Virus record (IMG/VR): IMGVR_UViG_3300044998_001357
Location: 84,784 to 148,783 of that record
Strand: one strand, 5' to 3'
Length of the DNA stretch: 64,000 nucleotides
Origin: a virus
Each line of letters begins with the position of its first letter. Positions within the stretch are counted from its first letter, which is position 1. The notes beneath the pieces are model-generated. The model saw only the letters and a program-made list of their open reading frames with translations. It did not search any database and had not been told where the DNA came from. A program made the translations under genes and the position numbers. Shown piece by piece: positions 54,001 to 60,863 of the stretch.

Positions 54001-56140
54001 CGGAAATATTCGTCCCTCGATATAGCCATTCCTGGTCCATCGTGGCGCAGCCCAGCTTATATGGGTTGGTCCAGCAGCCGTCCCCAATCATGAGACCAAG
54101 GGTGTACGCCTCGTCTGTGGTTACCGGCTCCTGGCCCTTGTGCCACCGCCAAGAACGGTCGATGGGTAAGCGGTCGCCAGGACGGACTTGGTCGAGCCGT
54201 TTCCAGACAAACTCCAGACCTTCAAGCACTCGTATCTTGTGGTTGTGCGTTCCTTCCAGGCGAAGGCCTAGGGCCGTGGTTAGTACTTTGGTGTCCTTTA
54301 CGCCGTTGAAGTAGGACTCGTCAGAACGGACGAACTCCTTGCGTTCCGAAGACCAGACACGACGCTCGCGCGCGACCACAGGCTCCGCCACGCCGCCGCT
54401 GTCTTCGCCAATGGTTCCAAATCCGTCCTCATAGGTCACCATCGTATCGGCCGACAGGCAGCCATCTCCAAGGGGTAGGGCCACCAAGAGCGATTCGCCC
54501 AGACGAAGCGTGCAGCGGTCGATATCGCGTCGGGGGCCATTCTTTTTGTTATCACCAACGATATCGCGCAGGATGGGTGATTTTTCCCAGAAGTCGGCAC
54601 AGTAATCAAAAACCACTTTGGCCTGTCGAAAGGCCGCGCCGACAATCACTATCTTGCTACCCTGGTGAAAAAGACCGCGCAGCATGGCGTACAGGGCAAC
54701 GATGAAGCTATTGTGGGAGACGAAACCATTGCTGATAAAGGAGTTACCCTCCGGAACATGAACATCGTAGGTGACGCACCGCCCGGTCGATACCTTGGAA
54801 ATAGTGTCGAAATACCATCCTCGCGAGACCCATTCCCGCAGACGGCGATGAGCATCAGTATTGTAGTATTCCGACATATGAGCGAGAAACCCGTTAAGCC
54901 ACTCGTAAGTGCAGCAATAGTTTCGCGAAAACTTTGTAGTTCCACTTTGTCGTCTAACGCCGGTGCGCATCTGCATCAGCGAAATAACATCTTTTTCGAT
55001 AATAGAATAAGGTACGAAATCCTGGTCGGTGTTGTGCTTAAGCCCCGGCAGTTGCTTTCGCGTGAGACCAAAACCAATCTTGTCGCGAAACGCTACCAGG
55101 TCGTTGCTACGAATCTCCAGAACCCAATCGTTTTTTTGGTGGGGCTTGCTACGTTTGGCAATGATTCCGAAGCGAGTTAACAAGAACTGCACGGTCCTGA
55201 TGAGCTTTTCCGACTTCGCGGAGAGATGAACCGAGGATTCATCAACACCGCCATTGGTGTCGTAAAGACCCCGCAAAAACGCGGCGCACGCCTCCTTAGA
55301 ACCGGTAAGGATAGAGCGGGGAACATCTTTCTCTTCACAGACACTGGAAGGAAAACCGTATTCGGCAAGTGTTTCCTTGCTCGAATGGGTGTAGGCGTAC
55401 TTGGCCTTGCCCCAGTATTTTGCGACGACCTCGGCCAGTTCAGAGTCTGCTGTGGTAAGAGTGAAACCATCATCTCCTGCGATTAGACCAAGCAGATAGG
55501 CCAGGTCTTCAGGCAGACTTTTTTCCGGGGTGTGCCAGGACTCTCGTCTTTCAACAAGGATACTATCCCCGACCCGAACATCTGCGAGATTTCTCCAGAC
55601 AACTTTACCATCAGCCACAACCCGAACAGGATGATTGAGTGTTCCCTCAAGCTCAAAGCCCATTTTGCTCTCAATCCGAACCGTCTCCGACATCCCGTTG
55701 TTCCAGGAGTAGGCCACGTCCCGGAAGCCGTTTTCACCGTCGATGGTCAGCCCAGGCTTAAAAACGGGCTCCTGAATAGCTTCTGTTTGAGCAAGTTCAT
55801 CTATCCTGCAAATTCCCTGATTGGTGTGGACCAGAGTGTCTCCACGAACGCATTTTCCCAAACCTCGGCTTCCAATAAGCATTGGAAACGGACGTTTCCA
55901 GAGCTCCTGGAGAATGGCCAGCTGAAAAGGGTGGAGCCGGATTCCGAAGAGATGCTTCACAGTGAAATAAAAGTATTCAGGCTGCCGCATCAAATCGAGA
56001 CAATGCACCAGCGGCTGCTCGACCGCCTCGGGGGTCTGAGCCTCCAAAGGATTGATGGTCTGGATTTTGGTGGTATCACCCAAACCCATCCAGGCATTCT
56101 CGATATATTGTCTCTGCCACTCAATCGGCTTGTTTGACAT
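51062..56140 (-). CDS. terL: Terminase large subunit with three inteins
   Basis: A 1,692-residue precursor whose spliced product would be about 702 residues. The extein is a DNA-packaging motor: Walker A GSRGLGK-S, Walker B IIISDEFA, and a C-terminal nuclease domain with MGVDPASELDNFSIVVLE (RNase H-like first Asp) and RICMDMQGGG. Three inteins interrupt it at GK/S (Walker A), DG/S and FA/S (after Walker B). Start taken as ATG 56140; an ATG at 56173 adds 11 residues within the nuclease gene. Overlaps the ERCC4 nuclease gene by 20 bases. Splicing is required for function. Confidence 0.9.
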   Translation of the reverse strand: MSNKPIEWQRQYIENAWMGLGDTTKIQTINPLEAQTPEAVEQPLVHCLDLMRQPEYFYFTVKHLFGIRLHPFQLAILQELWKRPFPMLIGSRGLGKCVRGDTLVHTNQGICRIDELAQTEAIQEPVFKPGLTIDGENGFRDVAYSWNNGMSETVRIESKMGFELEGTLNHPVRVVADGKVVWRNLADVRVGDSILVERRESWHTPEKSLPEDLAYLLGLIAGDDGFTLTTADSELAEVVAKYWGKAKYAYTHSSKETLAEYGFPSSVCEEKDVPRSILTGSKEACAAFLRGLYDTNGGVDESSVHLSAKSEKLIRTVQFLLTRFGIIAKRSKPHQKNDWVLEIRSNDLVAFRDKIGFGLTRKQLPGLKHNTDQDFVPYSIIEKDVISLMQMRTGVRRQSGTTKFSRNYCCTYEWLNGFLAHMSEYYNTDAHRRLREWVSRGWYFDTISKVSTGRCVTYDVHVPEGNSFISNGFVSHNSFIVALYAMLRGLFHQGSKIVIVGAAFRQAKVVFDYCADFWEKSPILRDIVGDNKKNGPRRDIDRCTLRLGESLLVALPLGDGCLSADTMVTYEDGFGTIGEDSGGVAEPVVARERRVWSSERKEFVRSDESYFNGVKDTKVLTTALGLRLEGTHNHKIRVLEGLEFVWKRLDQVRPGDRLPIDRSWRWHKGQEPVTTDEAYTLGLMIGDGCWTNPYKLGCATMDQEWLYRGTNISDHPHFNAYDKSEHSTTKDKVLPPAILRAGRDAMSACIRGLYDTNGYIQVGKAKSGVTVGFTNSSERLVRQLQFILLHFGIISRLRIREHNEKYELLIYGQDVRRFAEHIGFRLSHKSHQLKEALSAKQETCITREFVDKYAHVQDAFLPKLRELANPDIYYDTIEEIVDSSCATYDIHVPDIHEYCAFGIISHNSKIRGQRANIIISDEFACLDRDTLIETDCGLVRIGDHEADSGGYALLQPDDSKPIVPDLFVETPPTEAYRVTTTNGYEFVCSSIHKVLTTKGWKLGHELSAEDYLVHQSSGRFPETMASVDGSVVDEAFARATGRELSAQPGKIPWFILRSPREVVVSFLSGLFDKGKALSRTIGVSSCRYESPSEQLVRELQVLLHKFGIVCHRSAGEVKGCWCLRFDSCSFGQLFRLLDSGVSGAEGQKPSCERVRLVEALPGQRVLYDYHVPGTHRFIGNCFIQHNSIPKDIFETVVRGFAAVNMNPVDEAIQEARKSAIRELGLWTDAHQALQESMTVTNQTIISGTAYYSFNHFYDYWKRYKAIIESKGDLRKLAEAFGGPDKVDKNLNWKDYCIIRIPVEALPPGFMNPKQIAQAKATVHIGTYQMEYGAVFATDSNGFFKRSLIEACVVGRRERVIEHPSSGPVHFNAVLKGVPNRHYVMGVDPASELDNFSIVVLECWPEHRRIVYCWTTTRSRFKSRLEKGLASDQDFYGFCARKIRELLAVFPCQRICMDMQGGGVSIIEALQDTNRLQPGEVRILPIIDEKKPSPTDVLSGEHIIETAPFANADWVRDANHGMRKDFEDRALLFPAFDPAIVALAFEEDKALGRVQVDPEDSSVRRLYDTLEDCVMEIEELKDELASIIHTQTGTSMRDRWDTPSVKSVGSKKGRLRKDRYSALLMANMVGRTLQRQQSVPEYDPQGGFAHSIGPRNTQGDLWIARDGQGGWWAENWKQHWGKDKPYGAVVRRD
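52583..53368 (-). other. Intein 3 (262 residues), endonuclease decayed
   Basis: Begins CLDRDTLIETDCGL right after Walker B DEFA and ends FIQHN before Ser +1. Block B is SSIH. It keeps the second endonuclease half (FLSGLFDKGKA, then SPSEQLVRELQVLLHKFGIV) but the first LAGLIDADG motif and about 100 residues are missing, so it is probably a splicing-only intein left after deletion. Confidence 0.85.
53420..54460 (-). other. Intein 2 (347 residues) between the ATPase motifs
   Basis: Begins CLSADTMVTYEDGF after PLGDG and ends FGIISHN before Ser +1. Block B reads GTHNHKIRVL. LAGLIDADG motifs LGLMIGDGCW and CIRGLYDTNGY are both present. The region around the second motif resembles the same part of intein 1 and intein 3, implying a common ancestor. 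Confidence 0.9.
54710..55852 (-). other. Intein 1 (381 residues) in the terminase Walker A
   Basis: Begins CVRGDTLVHTNQGI (block A) straight after GLGK and ends FVSHN, followed by Ser +1. GTLNHPVRVV is block B. The endonuclease is the two-motif LAGLIDADG type: LLGLIAGDDGF and FLRGLYDTNGG, about 72 residues apart. Class 1 (Cys1, His-Asn end). It disrupts the nucleotide-binding loop, so unspliced protein cannot bind ATP. Both acidic catalytic positions are kept, so it may be an active homing intein. Confidence 0.9.
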
Positions 56141-56588
56141 TTTCGATAACTCGCTTAAACAGAGAAGAAGCAAACTCTCGCCCCATTTGCCCCGCGAAAA
56201 TAAAGCGAGTTCGATAACGAATTTGAAACTCGTTTAATCTCTTGAGAAGAAACTGTGGCGAGATTCGCAGTGTGGACCAGCGAGAACGAGGAATTCCTGA
56301 GTTGTGGGGGAAATTTATAACGTCTTCAAGTGTAAATTCACACACAAGAAAAGGGTAAGCAAAAGATTCGAGACGCTGGAGTTCTCTCTCAAACCGGGAC
56401 TGAACGATGTTTTGAGAGATTTCACCCGTGCTCATTTTGCGTTCAATAACAAACACATTTTCATAGCCATCAAGCGTGTAGTCGCCCGTCTTGAGGGTGG
56501 CATCAACGGTCCCCAGACATAAGTCCTTCGCGGGAAAGTCCCAGCCTTGCTGCTCCCGGGTGTCGCGAAGAACCTTATATTTTTCCAT
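56121..56588 (-). CDS. ERCC4-type nuclease
   Basis: A 155-residue XPF/ERCC4-fold nuclease domain without helicase: KVLRDTREQQGWDFP near the N-terminus, GDYTLDGYENVFVIERKMS (the GDY and V-x-E-R-K active-site motif), then IVQSRFERELQRLESFAYP. All catalytic residues (D, E, R, K) are seen. It should cut branched or flap DNA, useful in recombination, replication ends or packaging. Coupled upstream of the terminase by a 20-base overlap. Confidence 0.85.
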   Translation of the reverse strand: MEKYKVLRDTREQQGWDFPAKDLCLGTVDATLKTGDYTLDGYENVFVIERKMSTGEISQNIVQSRFERELQRLESFAYPFLVCEFTLEDVINFPHNSGIPRSRWSTLRISPQFLLKRLNEFQIRYRTRFIFAGQMGREFASSLFKRVIENVKQAD

Positions 56589-56713
56589 ATCTTTGTATCA
56601 GTATTCTCATCAAGACGTTCGAATGGGAGCGACGGATATGGTGGGCGCTTTAGTTGACAACCAGGCATTCGACAGCGACGGCGGTCTCGCTGCGGGTCTT
56701 GGTAATTTCTCAT
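56432..56713 (-). CDS. Possible overlapping small ORF
   Basis: ATG at 56713 overlaps the dehydratase stop (ATGA) and opens 93 residues starting MRNYQDPQRDRRRCRMPGCQ. The first 40 residues fill the 121-base gap between two genes and look protein-like, but the rest lies over the ERCC4 gene in another frame and looks unlike protein. Either a short gene remnant or a chance frame. Confidence 0.25.
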   Translation of the reverse strand: MRNYQDPQRDRRRCRMPGCQLKRPPYPSLPFERLDENTDTKIWKNIRFFATPGSSKAGTFPRRTYVWGPLMPPSRRATTRLMAMKMCLLLNAK

Positions 56714-57840
56714 AACTCCATTTTGGTCGGGTTGGCCGGCAACAACGGACAACGACTCATGTCTGCATACACCATCCGCTTAACCAGTTGCGTAAAGTTA
56801 ATCTCGGGCTTCCATCCGAGCTTTTGGTGCGCTTTGGTGGCCAGTCCCCGCAGATAGGGGACTTCGCACGGTCGGTCGTGTTCAGAGCTGTAGGCGACCT
56901 GGTAATTTTCGATGCCGGCAACCGCAAAGGCCTCGCGGTAAAACTGCTCAACCGAGTGGGTTTCCCCGGTAGCCAGGACATAGTCGTCGGGGGTCTCCTG
57001 CTGGAGCATGAGCCACATCCCACGGACATAATCCTCGGCATGTCCCCAGTCGCGTTTGGCGTGGATATTACCCAGTTCCAGTACGGGCAGAGGAAGCCCC
57101 CTGACTTGTTGCTCGGCGCAACGGGCGACATGCATGGAAATTTTCCGGGTTACGAAGTTCTCGCCCCGGTATTCCGACTCGTGGTTGAAGAGAATACCTG
57201 AGCAGGCGAAAAGACAATAGCTTTCCCGGTAGACTCGCACCAGGTGGTGCGCGGCCAGCTTGGCGATGGCGTAGGGGGAGTTGGGAAGCATGGGGGTTAA
57301 TTCGTCCTGGAAGGGTTCGAAATAGAAGGCCCGGTGGGACGACGGCATCCCTTGCGGAAAATCGCGTCGTTGTCCCTGGTAACCTTCGGGGTCGCCCAAA
57401 TCAGGAGCTTTCCGGGCACTGCAGGCCGAGCCAAACATCTCGCTACTGCCGGCCTGATAAAATCGCACTTTGTGACGAGGCGTAATGGAGTTAATGGCCT
57501 CCAGACAATTAAGAGCCCCCAGGTAGGTGGCGTTGGTGGTATGGGTCGGCTCGTGGAAGGAGTCGCCGACGTGGGACTGAGCAGCGAGGTTGTAGATTTC
57601 AACATCCGACTGCGAGGCTACCATCGAGATGATGCGATGAACCGAGGCGGCATCGGTCACATCTCCCCGAACGGAACGGTACTCCGGATAGAGGGTTACT
57701 CCCAGACGAGTCAGTCGCTCGTTGTTGGGGAGACTGGTGCGCCGACTGACACCAAAGACCTCGTACCCCTTCTGGAGCAGGAAACGCGCCAGATAAGCCC
57801 CGTCCTGACCGGTGACGCCAAAAATAATCGCCTTTTTCAT
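56710..57840 (-). CDS. GDP-mannose 4,6-dehydratase-like SDR
   Basis: A 376-residue nucleotide-sugar dehydratase. Cofactor loop FGVTGQDGAYLARFLLQKGY and EVFGVSRRTS are the GMD signature; NLAAQSHVGDSF, FYQAGSSEMFG and SPYAIAKLAAHHLV (YxxxK) complete it. GMD makes GDP-4-keto-6-deoxymannose; relatives act on GDP-mannoheptose. Given the heptose-kinase-like gene at 11351 either substrate is possible. It lies in the packaging block, 40 kb from the other sugar genes. Start ATG 57840 has GGAGGAG 5 bases upstream; a longer start to 57927 is unlikely. Confidence 0.85.
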   Translation of the reverse strand: MKKAIIFGVTGQDGAYLARFLLQKGYEVFGVSRRTSLPNNERLTRLGVTLYPEYRSVRGDVTDAASVHRIISMVASQSDVEIYNLAAQSHVGDSFHEPTHTTNATYLGALNCLEAINSITPRHKVRFYQAGSSEMFGSACSARKAPDLGDPEGYQGQRRDFPQGMPSSHRAFYFEPFQDELTPMLPNSPYAIAKLAAHHLVRVYRESYCLFACSGILFNHESEYRGENFVTRKISMHVARCAEQQVRGLPLPVLELGNIHAKRDWGHAEDYVRGMWLMLQQETPDDYVLATGETHSVEQFYREAFAVAGIENYQVAYSSEHDRPCEVPYLRGLATKAHQKLGWKPEINFTQLVKRMVYADMSRCPLLPANPTKMEL

Positions 57841-57841
57841 A

Positions 57842-58681
57842 TCACTCCTCCTCTCCATACTCCAAGGTATCGGCAGATAAAATAGGTAAGTCTTCGCTAT
57901 TGTCTTCGTACTTAAACGGCTTACCAAAATTCTCGTGGGCTTTCTGGCCGGCGAGTCGCATCAACTCCATCTCACGGCCCTCGCGGGCCTTGGCATCGCG
58001 CTGCTGGAGCATCTTGATGATAGAGATAAGATTGGTCTTGCTGCCCTCGATTTCCTTGATACGCTGGTCGCGAATGGCCTTAAGTGATTTCATCAACGAC
58101 TCGTGCCGCTCCTGCAGCTTCACGTACTCGTTGGTTCGACTTTGCTCAGCCGAGCGGTACGCATTCAACTGGTTTTCTAGATTCGTGGCGTATTCTCGGT
58201 CGCTCTCATCCATCGCGTTGTGGTCTTCAGCGAACTGCTCCAGGTGGTCGCGAAGTACCCGCTCCAGGCGGTCAATCTCATCCCGAGCCCGGCGACGCTC
58301 CTTAAGGTTACGCGCCATCAGTAGTTCATATTTGATTGCCTGGAAAAGTTGCGTCTCTTCAGACGGCAGAACGTCGTCCTTAAACTGACTCATCAGCTTA
58401 ACATACGTCTCTTCAAAATATTTGATTTCTTCGTTGGAGAATTCGTTGCGAAGCATTTTCCACGCCTCGCTTAATCGAAGCTCCTGGCGGATGACCAGTT
58501 TTTTGGCTTCGCTCTCATCAATCTCGCGCATGGTTTCCGGGGCGTGCAACCGAAGAAATTCGGTCACACACTCCACGGTCCGTTTGAGTTTAACAGCGAT
58601 GTCATCGGGTTTCATCGTATCTGACCAGCGGAGAATCAGGTCTTGCTCCGCCTTACTCAATCGGCCCCGTTTAATGTTCAT
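57842..58681 (-). CDS. Helical coiled-coil protein, small-terminase candidate
   Basis: A 279-residue protein. The N-terminus LSKAEQDLILRWSDTMKPDD followed by IAVKLKRTVECVTEFLRLH is a helix-turn-helix; the middle is a long charged coiled coil (EIDRLERVLRDHLEQFAEDH, EYVKLQERHESLMKSLKAIR). A DNA-binding head plus oligomerising coil and its place two genes before the large terminase fit a small terminase subunit, but no motif proves it. Stop is one base before the dehydratase start. Confidence 0.45.
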   Translation of the reverse strand: MNIKRGRLSKAEQDLILRWSDTMKPDDIAVKLKRTVECVTEFLRLHAPETMREIDESEAKKLVIRQELRLSEAWKMLRNEFSNEEIKYFEETYVKLMSQFKDDVLPSEETQLFQAIKYELLMARNLKERRRARDEIDRLERVLRDHLEQFAEDHNAMDESDREYATNLENQLNAYRSAEQSRTNEYVKLQERHESLMKSLKAIRDQRIKEIEGSKTNLISIIKMLQQRDAKAREGREMELMRLAGQKAHENFGKPFKYEDNSEDLPILSADTLEYGEEE

Positions 58682-59252
58682 GGATTACCTCTTTCAGAAT
58701 GGTTCGAACCGCTTCCTCGACCTGCGTGCGTTGATGCTTAGGCACAGAGACGCCATCACGCATCTTCAGATAAAGAGACTGAAGTTCCAAAGGCAGGTGT
58801 TCTCGAATCCGATGGATGAGCTCGCGAACCTCAACATCATCACTTTGTCTGGCCTCGCAGGTGCCCTCGACAAACTCTCCGGGTCGAATGAGGTTAGATT
58901 TGGTTTGGTTGAGCTTCGACCACCGGGCATATCGCTTGCAAAAACCCCCATCAGGCATGCAGGGATTGCCTGAGTGGCATTTCTTGCAGGGAGGGTCGTG
59001 TCGATGGACCTTGTCGCGCACCAGATTGATTAGTCTGTTCCTTACATGAATATATAAGAAATTGGCTAGTGGTCTGGATGGGTCGTATTTACCACTATTG
59101 AGAAGTCTTAATGCGAAGAGTCTCCCGTCCTGCTTGATGTCTTCGATGTCATGATAGCCAAAAACATAGGTCCGAGCTAGAACAGAAACTACTTTATCGA
59201 TAGTCTCCAGCACCTCAGCTTCTGTCTTGCCCGGGGGTAAAATCATCGTCAC
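58671..59252 (-). CDS. Sigma-factor-like protein with Cys-rich insert
   Basis: A 193-residue protein. Residues 35-78 look like sigma70 region 2 (DIEDIKQDGRLFALRLLNSG, then YDPSRPLANFLYIHVRNRLI). An insert with four Cys and a His (CKKCHSGNPC, GGFC) follows, likely zinc binding. The C-terminus (LPLELQSLYLKMRDGVSVPK, QRTQVEEAVRTIL) resembles region 4. Such phage factors redirect host RNA polymerase to late promoters. It is the first or second gene of the minus-strand virion block, fitting a late regulator. Overlaps the next gene by 11 bases. Confidence 0.7.
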   Translation of the reverse strand: MTMILPPGKTEAEVLETIDKVVSVLARTYVFGYHDIEDIKQDGRLFALRLLNSGKYDPSRPLANFLYIHVRNRLINLVRDKVHRHDPPCKKCHSGNPCMPDGGFCKRYARWSKLNQTKSNLIRPGEFVEGTCEARQSDDVEVRELIHRIREHLPLELQSLYLKMRDGVSVPKHQRTQVEEAVRTILKEVIHEH

Positions 59253-59376
59253 CAGTCTCCGAAAATAGGGCAGCCATCGCCTTCTCTTGGGGCGGGTCAG
59301 GGGTTAGAAGCTCCTGTTCCGTGGGTTTCGCGGCGGAGCCTGAGGCCTTCACGACAAGATGGCAAAAAATATCCAT
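59215..59376 (-). CDS. Possible 53-residue protein upstream of the sigma-like gene
   Basis: ATG at 59376 opens 53 codons (MDIFCHLVVKASGSAAKPTE, ending SETGDDDFTPGQDRS) whose TGA overlaps the sigma-like start by 38 bases. Protein-like composition, weak ribosome site. Would be the first gene of the minus-strand block if real. Confidence 0.4.
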   Translation of the reverse strand: MDIFCHLVVKASGSAAKPTEQELLTPDPPQEKAMAALFSETGDDDFTPGQDRS

Positions 59377-59680
59377 GTATAGTACTCACGATGAGGCGAT
59401 AAAAACCGCATACACCGGCTCTTGATTTTTTGAAGCTAACCAGTAAGCTAGTTAGGGCGATACAGATGGGCTAGTGGGGGACTGTTGTGTCTGAACCCCC
59501 GCCGGGTTCTGAGGCCCTCCCCCGGGGCCTGCGCGAGAACAGAAAAACCCCCCCTACCCGTGACGCCAGGAAAAAAATTTTCTCTCTCGCGCGCCTCCCC
59601 CCCTATATCTGGGTGAGCCAAACGGACCGCACGGTGCGGCACACGGGTGGCGGGGCACACGGGACACACGGGGGACGGAC
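59377..59680. promoter_or_regulatory. Divergent intergenic region where base composition changes
   Basis: A 304-base stretch between the minus-strand virion block and the plus-strand right-end block. Left of about 59450 it is like the rest of the window; to the right it becomes very G/C-rich with homopolymer runs (seven C, eight A). It holds small inverted repeats (AACCC...GGGTT near 59507, GGCCC...GGGCC near 59512-59528) and the first copy of the 28-nt element. Promoters for both strands are expected here. Confidence 0.5.
59601..59627 (+). promoter_or_regulatory. Repeated 28-nt element, copy 1
   Basis: CCCTATATCTGGGTGAGCC followed by AAACGGAC; with the C at 59600, 28 bases identical to copy 2 at 59926. 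It lies 54 bases upstream of the ATG at 59681. A position-specific repeat just upstream of plus-strand genes suggests a phage promoter (TATATC as a -10-like core) or an operator. Confidence 0.55.
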
Positions 59681-59914
59681 ATGATGACGCTGAACCAAAT
59701 CGCGGCACGATTCCATCAGCTCAAGCGAGAGCTCATGGCGACGATGCACGCCGAGGAGTTTGAACTGCGAAGAGCGGTTAGCGGCCTTGGCCTAACCGCA
59801 AAAGAATGCGAAGAAACTCTGGCGGAATGCCTAGAGTTGGCAGGAAACGGCACGGGCGAGATTATCGCTCAAATGGCGGACATGTACGACATGTACGTCA
59901 AATTTTCGAGGTGA
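59681..59914 (+). CDS. Unknown 77-residue protein
   Basis: A helical protein (LNQIAARFHQLKRELMATMH, LTAKECEETLAECLELAGNG). GGGGGAC is the ribosome site. It is the first gene of the right-end block; its TGA lies inside a 6-bp hairpin (59910-59926) that overlaps the second 28-nt element. No family recognised. Confidence 0.6.
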   Translation: MMTLNQIAARFHQLKRELMATMHAEEFELRRAVSGLGLTAKECEETLAECLELAGNGTGEIIAQMADMYDMYVKFSR

Positions 59915-59941
59915 AGCGGTTTCACCCCTATATCTGGGTGA
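59910..59941 (+). promoter_or_regulatory. Two mutually exclusive hairpins at element 2
   Basis: GGTGAA (59910-59915) pairs with TTCACC (59921-59926), loop GCGGT. Alternatively TCACCC (59922-59927) pairs with GGGTGA (59936-59941), loop CTATATCT. Only one can form at a time, so this could act as an attenuator between two genes; copy 1 lacks the second pairing, so it may be chance. Confidence 0.3.
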
Positions 59942-59952
59942 GCCAAACGGAC
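59926..59952 (+). promoter_or_regulatory. Repeated 28-nt element, copy 2
   Basis: Identical (with the C at 59925) to copy 1 at 59601. It lies 98 bases upstream of the ATG at 60051. Sequence identity ends exactly after AAACGGAC, so selection on this short unit rather than recent duplication of a longer segment is likely. Confidence 0.55.
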
Positions 59953-60050
59953 GCAAGCGTAGAGGGAGTCGCGCCCCAACGTCCGGATGGGTGGTATGTC
60001 GCCACCCCAACACAACACCGACATGCCCTCATCGGGCAAAGGGAGATGCT

Positions 60051-60455
60051 ATGCAACTGCAAGACTACACGAAGGCCCAGCTGGTTATGATGCTCGCGGA
60101 CAACGGCGTGACCGCGCCGAAGTCGTGGACGAAGGAGAAATGCATTGAGGCCCTGGAAGGCAAGCGCCTTCCAAAGGGGATGGCAAAGTCGGTAGCCGCA
60201 CTCAAGGCCGAGGCAAAGGCCCGTGGCCTGGCGGGTTACTCGACCATGAACCGGGACCAACTCGTGGAGTACCTGCGGACGGGCGTCCGTCCGCAGAAGG
60301 CCTCCGTCAAGGAAGGCACGATGGACTACCTGCGTCATCTGGCCACGCAGTTCCGCGTCAAGGGCCGTAGCGCGGCCACCAACAAGGCCGCGCTCATCAA
60401 GCTCCTACGGGAGAACGGCGTCAATATCACCCCTGAAGGGAGACGCGCCGCGTAA
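60051..60455 (+). CDS. Tandem SAP/HeH-domain protein
   Basis: A 134-residue protein made of three small helix-extended-loop-helix domains: KAQLVMMLADNGVTAPKSWT, LKAEAKARGLAGYSTMNRDQ (with LVEYLRTG), and LATQFRVKGRSAATNKAALI (with KLLRENGV). This fold binds DNA or RNA (SAP, LEM, Rho-N types). ATG 60051 has AAAGGGAGATG upstream. It is likely a nucleic-acid binding accessory factor; the following 320-base structured RNA could be a target, which is speculation. Confidence 0.65.
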   Translation: MQLQDYTKAQLVMMLADNGVTAPKSWTKEKCIEALEGKRLPKGMAKSVAALKAEAKARGLAGYSTMNRDQLVEYLRTGVRPQKASVKEGTMDYLRHLATQFRVKGRSAATNKAALIKLLRENGVNITPEGRRAA

Positions 60456-60776
60456 GGGGCGCTGACGCCACAAGAAGAAACCGTCCGCACGGTGGGAAGT
60501 GCGGAACCCCAGACTGGGTGGGACACCGGAGATGCGGCCTACCGCATCGGACGTAGGTGTTACGGCGGACAACGTCCGCTTGGGGCCGAACGAGTAATCG
60601 TCGGACTTTCCCCTGGGGTACGCGGCATCTGAAAGGACCGCGTCTGGTGTGGCCGTGTGAGGCTTACACCAATCGTCGCACGCCACTAGCTCTACCTTCC
60701 TCGGAAGGGAGCCAGACGTGCAGAGGGGGACCGTAATCTCCTCGCGTCCGAAGGGTACGTCATCACCCTTCGCTAT
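60456..60776 (+). ncRNA. Highly structured non-coding stretch upstream of ribozyme 1
   Basis: About 320 bases with no credible gene but many strong hairpins: GGCG/CGCC (60458-60469), ACCGT/ACGGT overlapping CCGCAC/GTGCGG (60480-60504), GATGCGG/CCGCATC with a CCTA loop (60531-60548), GCGGAC/GTCCGC with an AAC loop (60565-60579), GCGG/CCGC (near 60622-60641), GCTC..CCTT..AAGG..GAGC (60689-60712) and CGAAGGGT/ACCCTTCG (60749-60772). It ends right at the first twister core, so the ribozyme may trim its 3' end. No known RNA family is recognised. Confidence 0.5.
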
Positions 60777-60857
60777 GCAGAGTGGCCCACTCTCCATTGG
60801 GAGAGTGGGTTAATGCCCCAGCACTATGTGGTGTAGTGCTGGCCGTCACAAGGCGGC
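60777..60857 (+). ncRNA. Twister-type self-cleaving ribozyme, copy 1
   Basis: Order of parts matches a circularly permuted twister open at P5: GCAGAGTGG, P1 hairpin (CCCACTCTCC 60786-60795 with GGAGAGTGGG 60800-60809), TTAATGCC, P3 hairpin (CCAGCACTA with TAGTGCTGG), then P4 GCCG-TCACAAGG-CGGC. P2 is TGC (60814-60816) with GCA (60777-60779). Long-range contacts can form: loop TCAC with GTGG, and CC after TTAATGC with GG of CAAGG. Predicted cut is between U60811 and A60812. It precedes the gene at 60892. Confidence 0.88.
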
Positions 60858-60863
60858 ATTCGT

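Noticed and set aside
60456-60776. tRNA or group I intron in the structured region
   Set aside because: No T-loop GTTCRA signature, no acceptor-stem pairing and no group I core segments could be found.
60405-60797. 130-codon minus-strand ORF over the structured RNA region
   Set aside because: Overlaps the SAP-domain gene and the ribozyme, has no Shine-Dalgarno and its residues are low-complexity shadows of hairpins.
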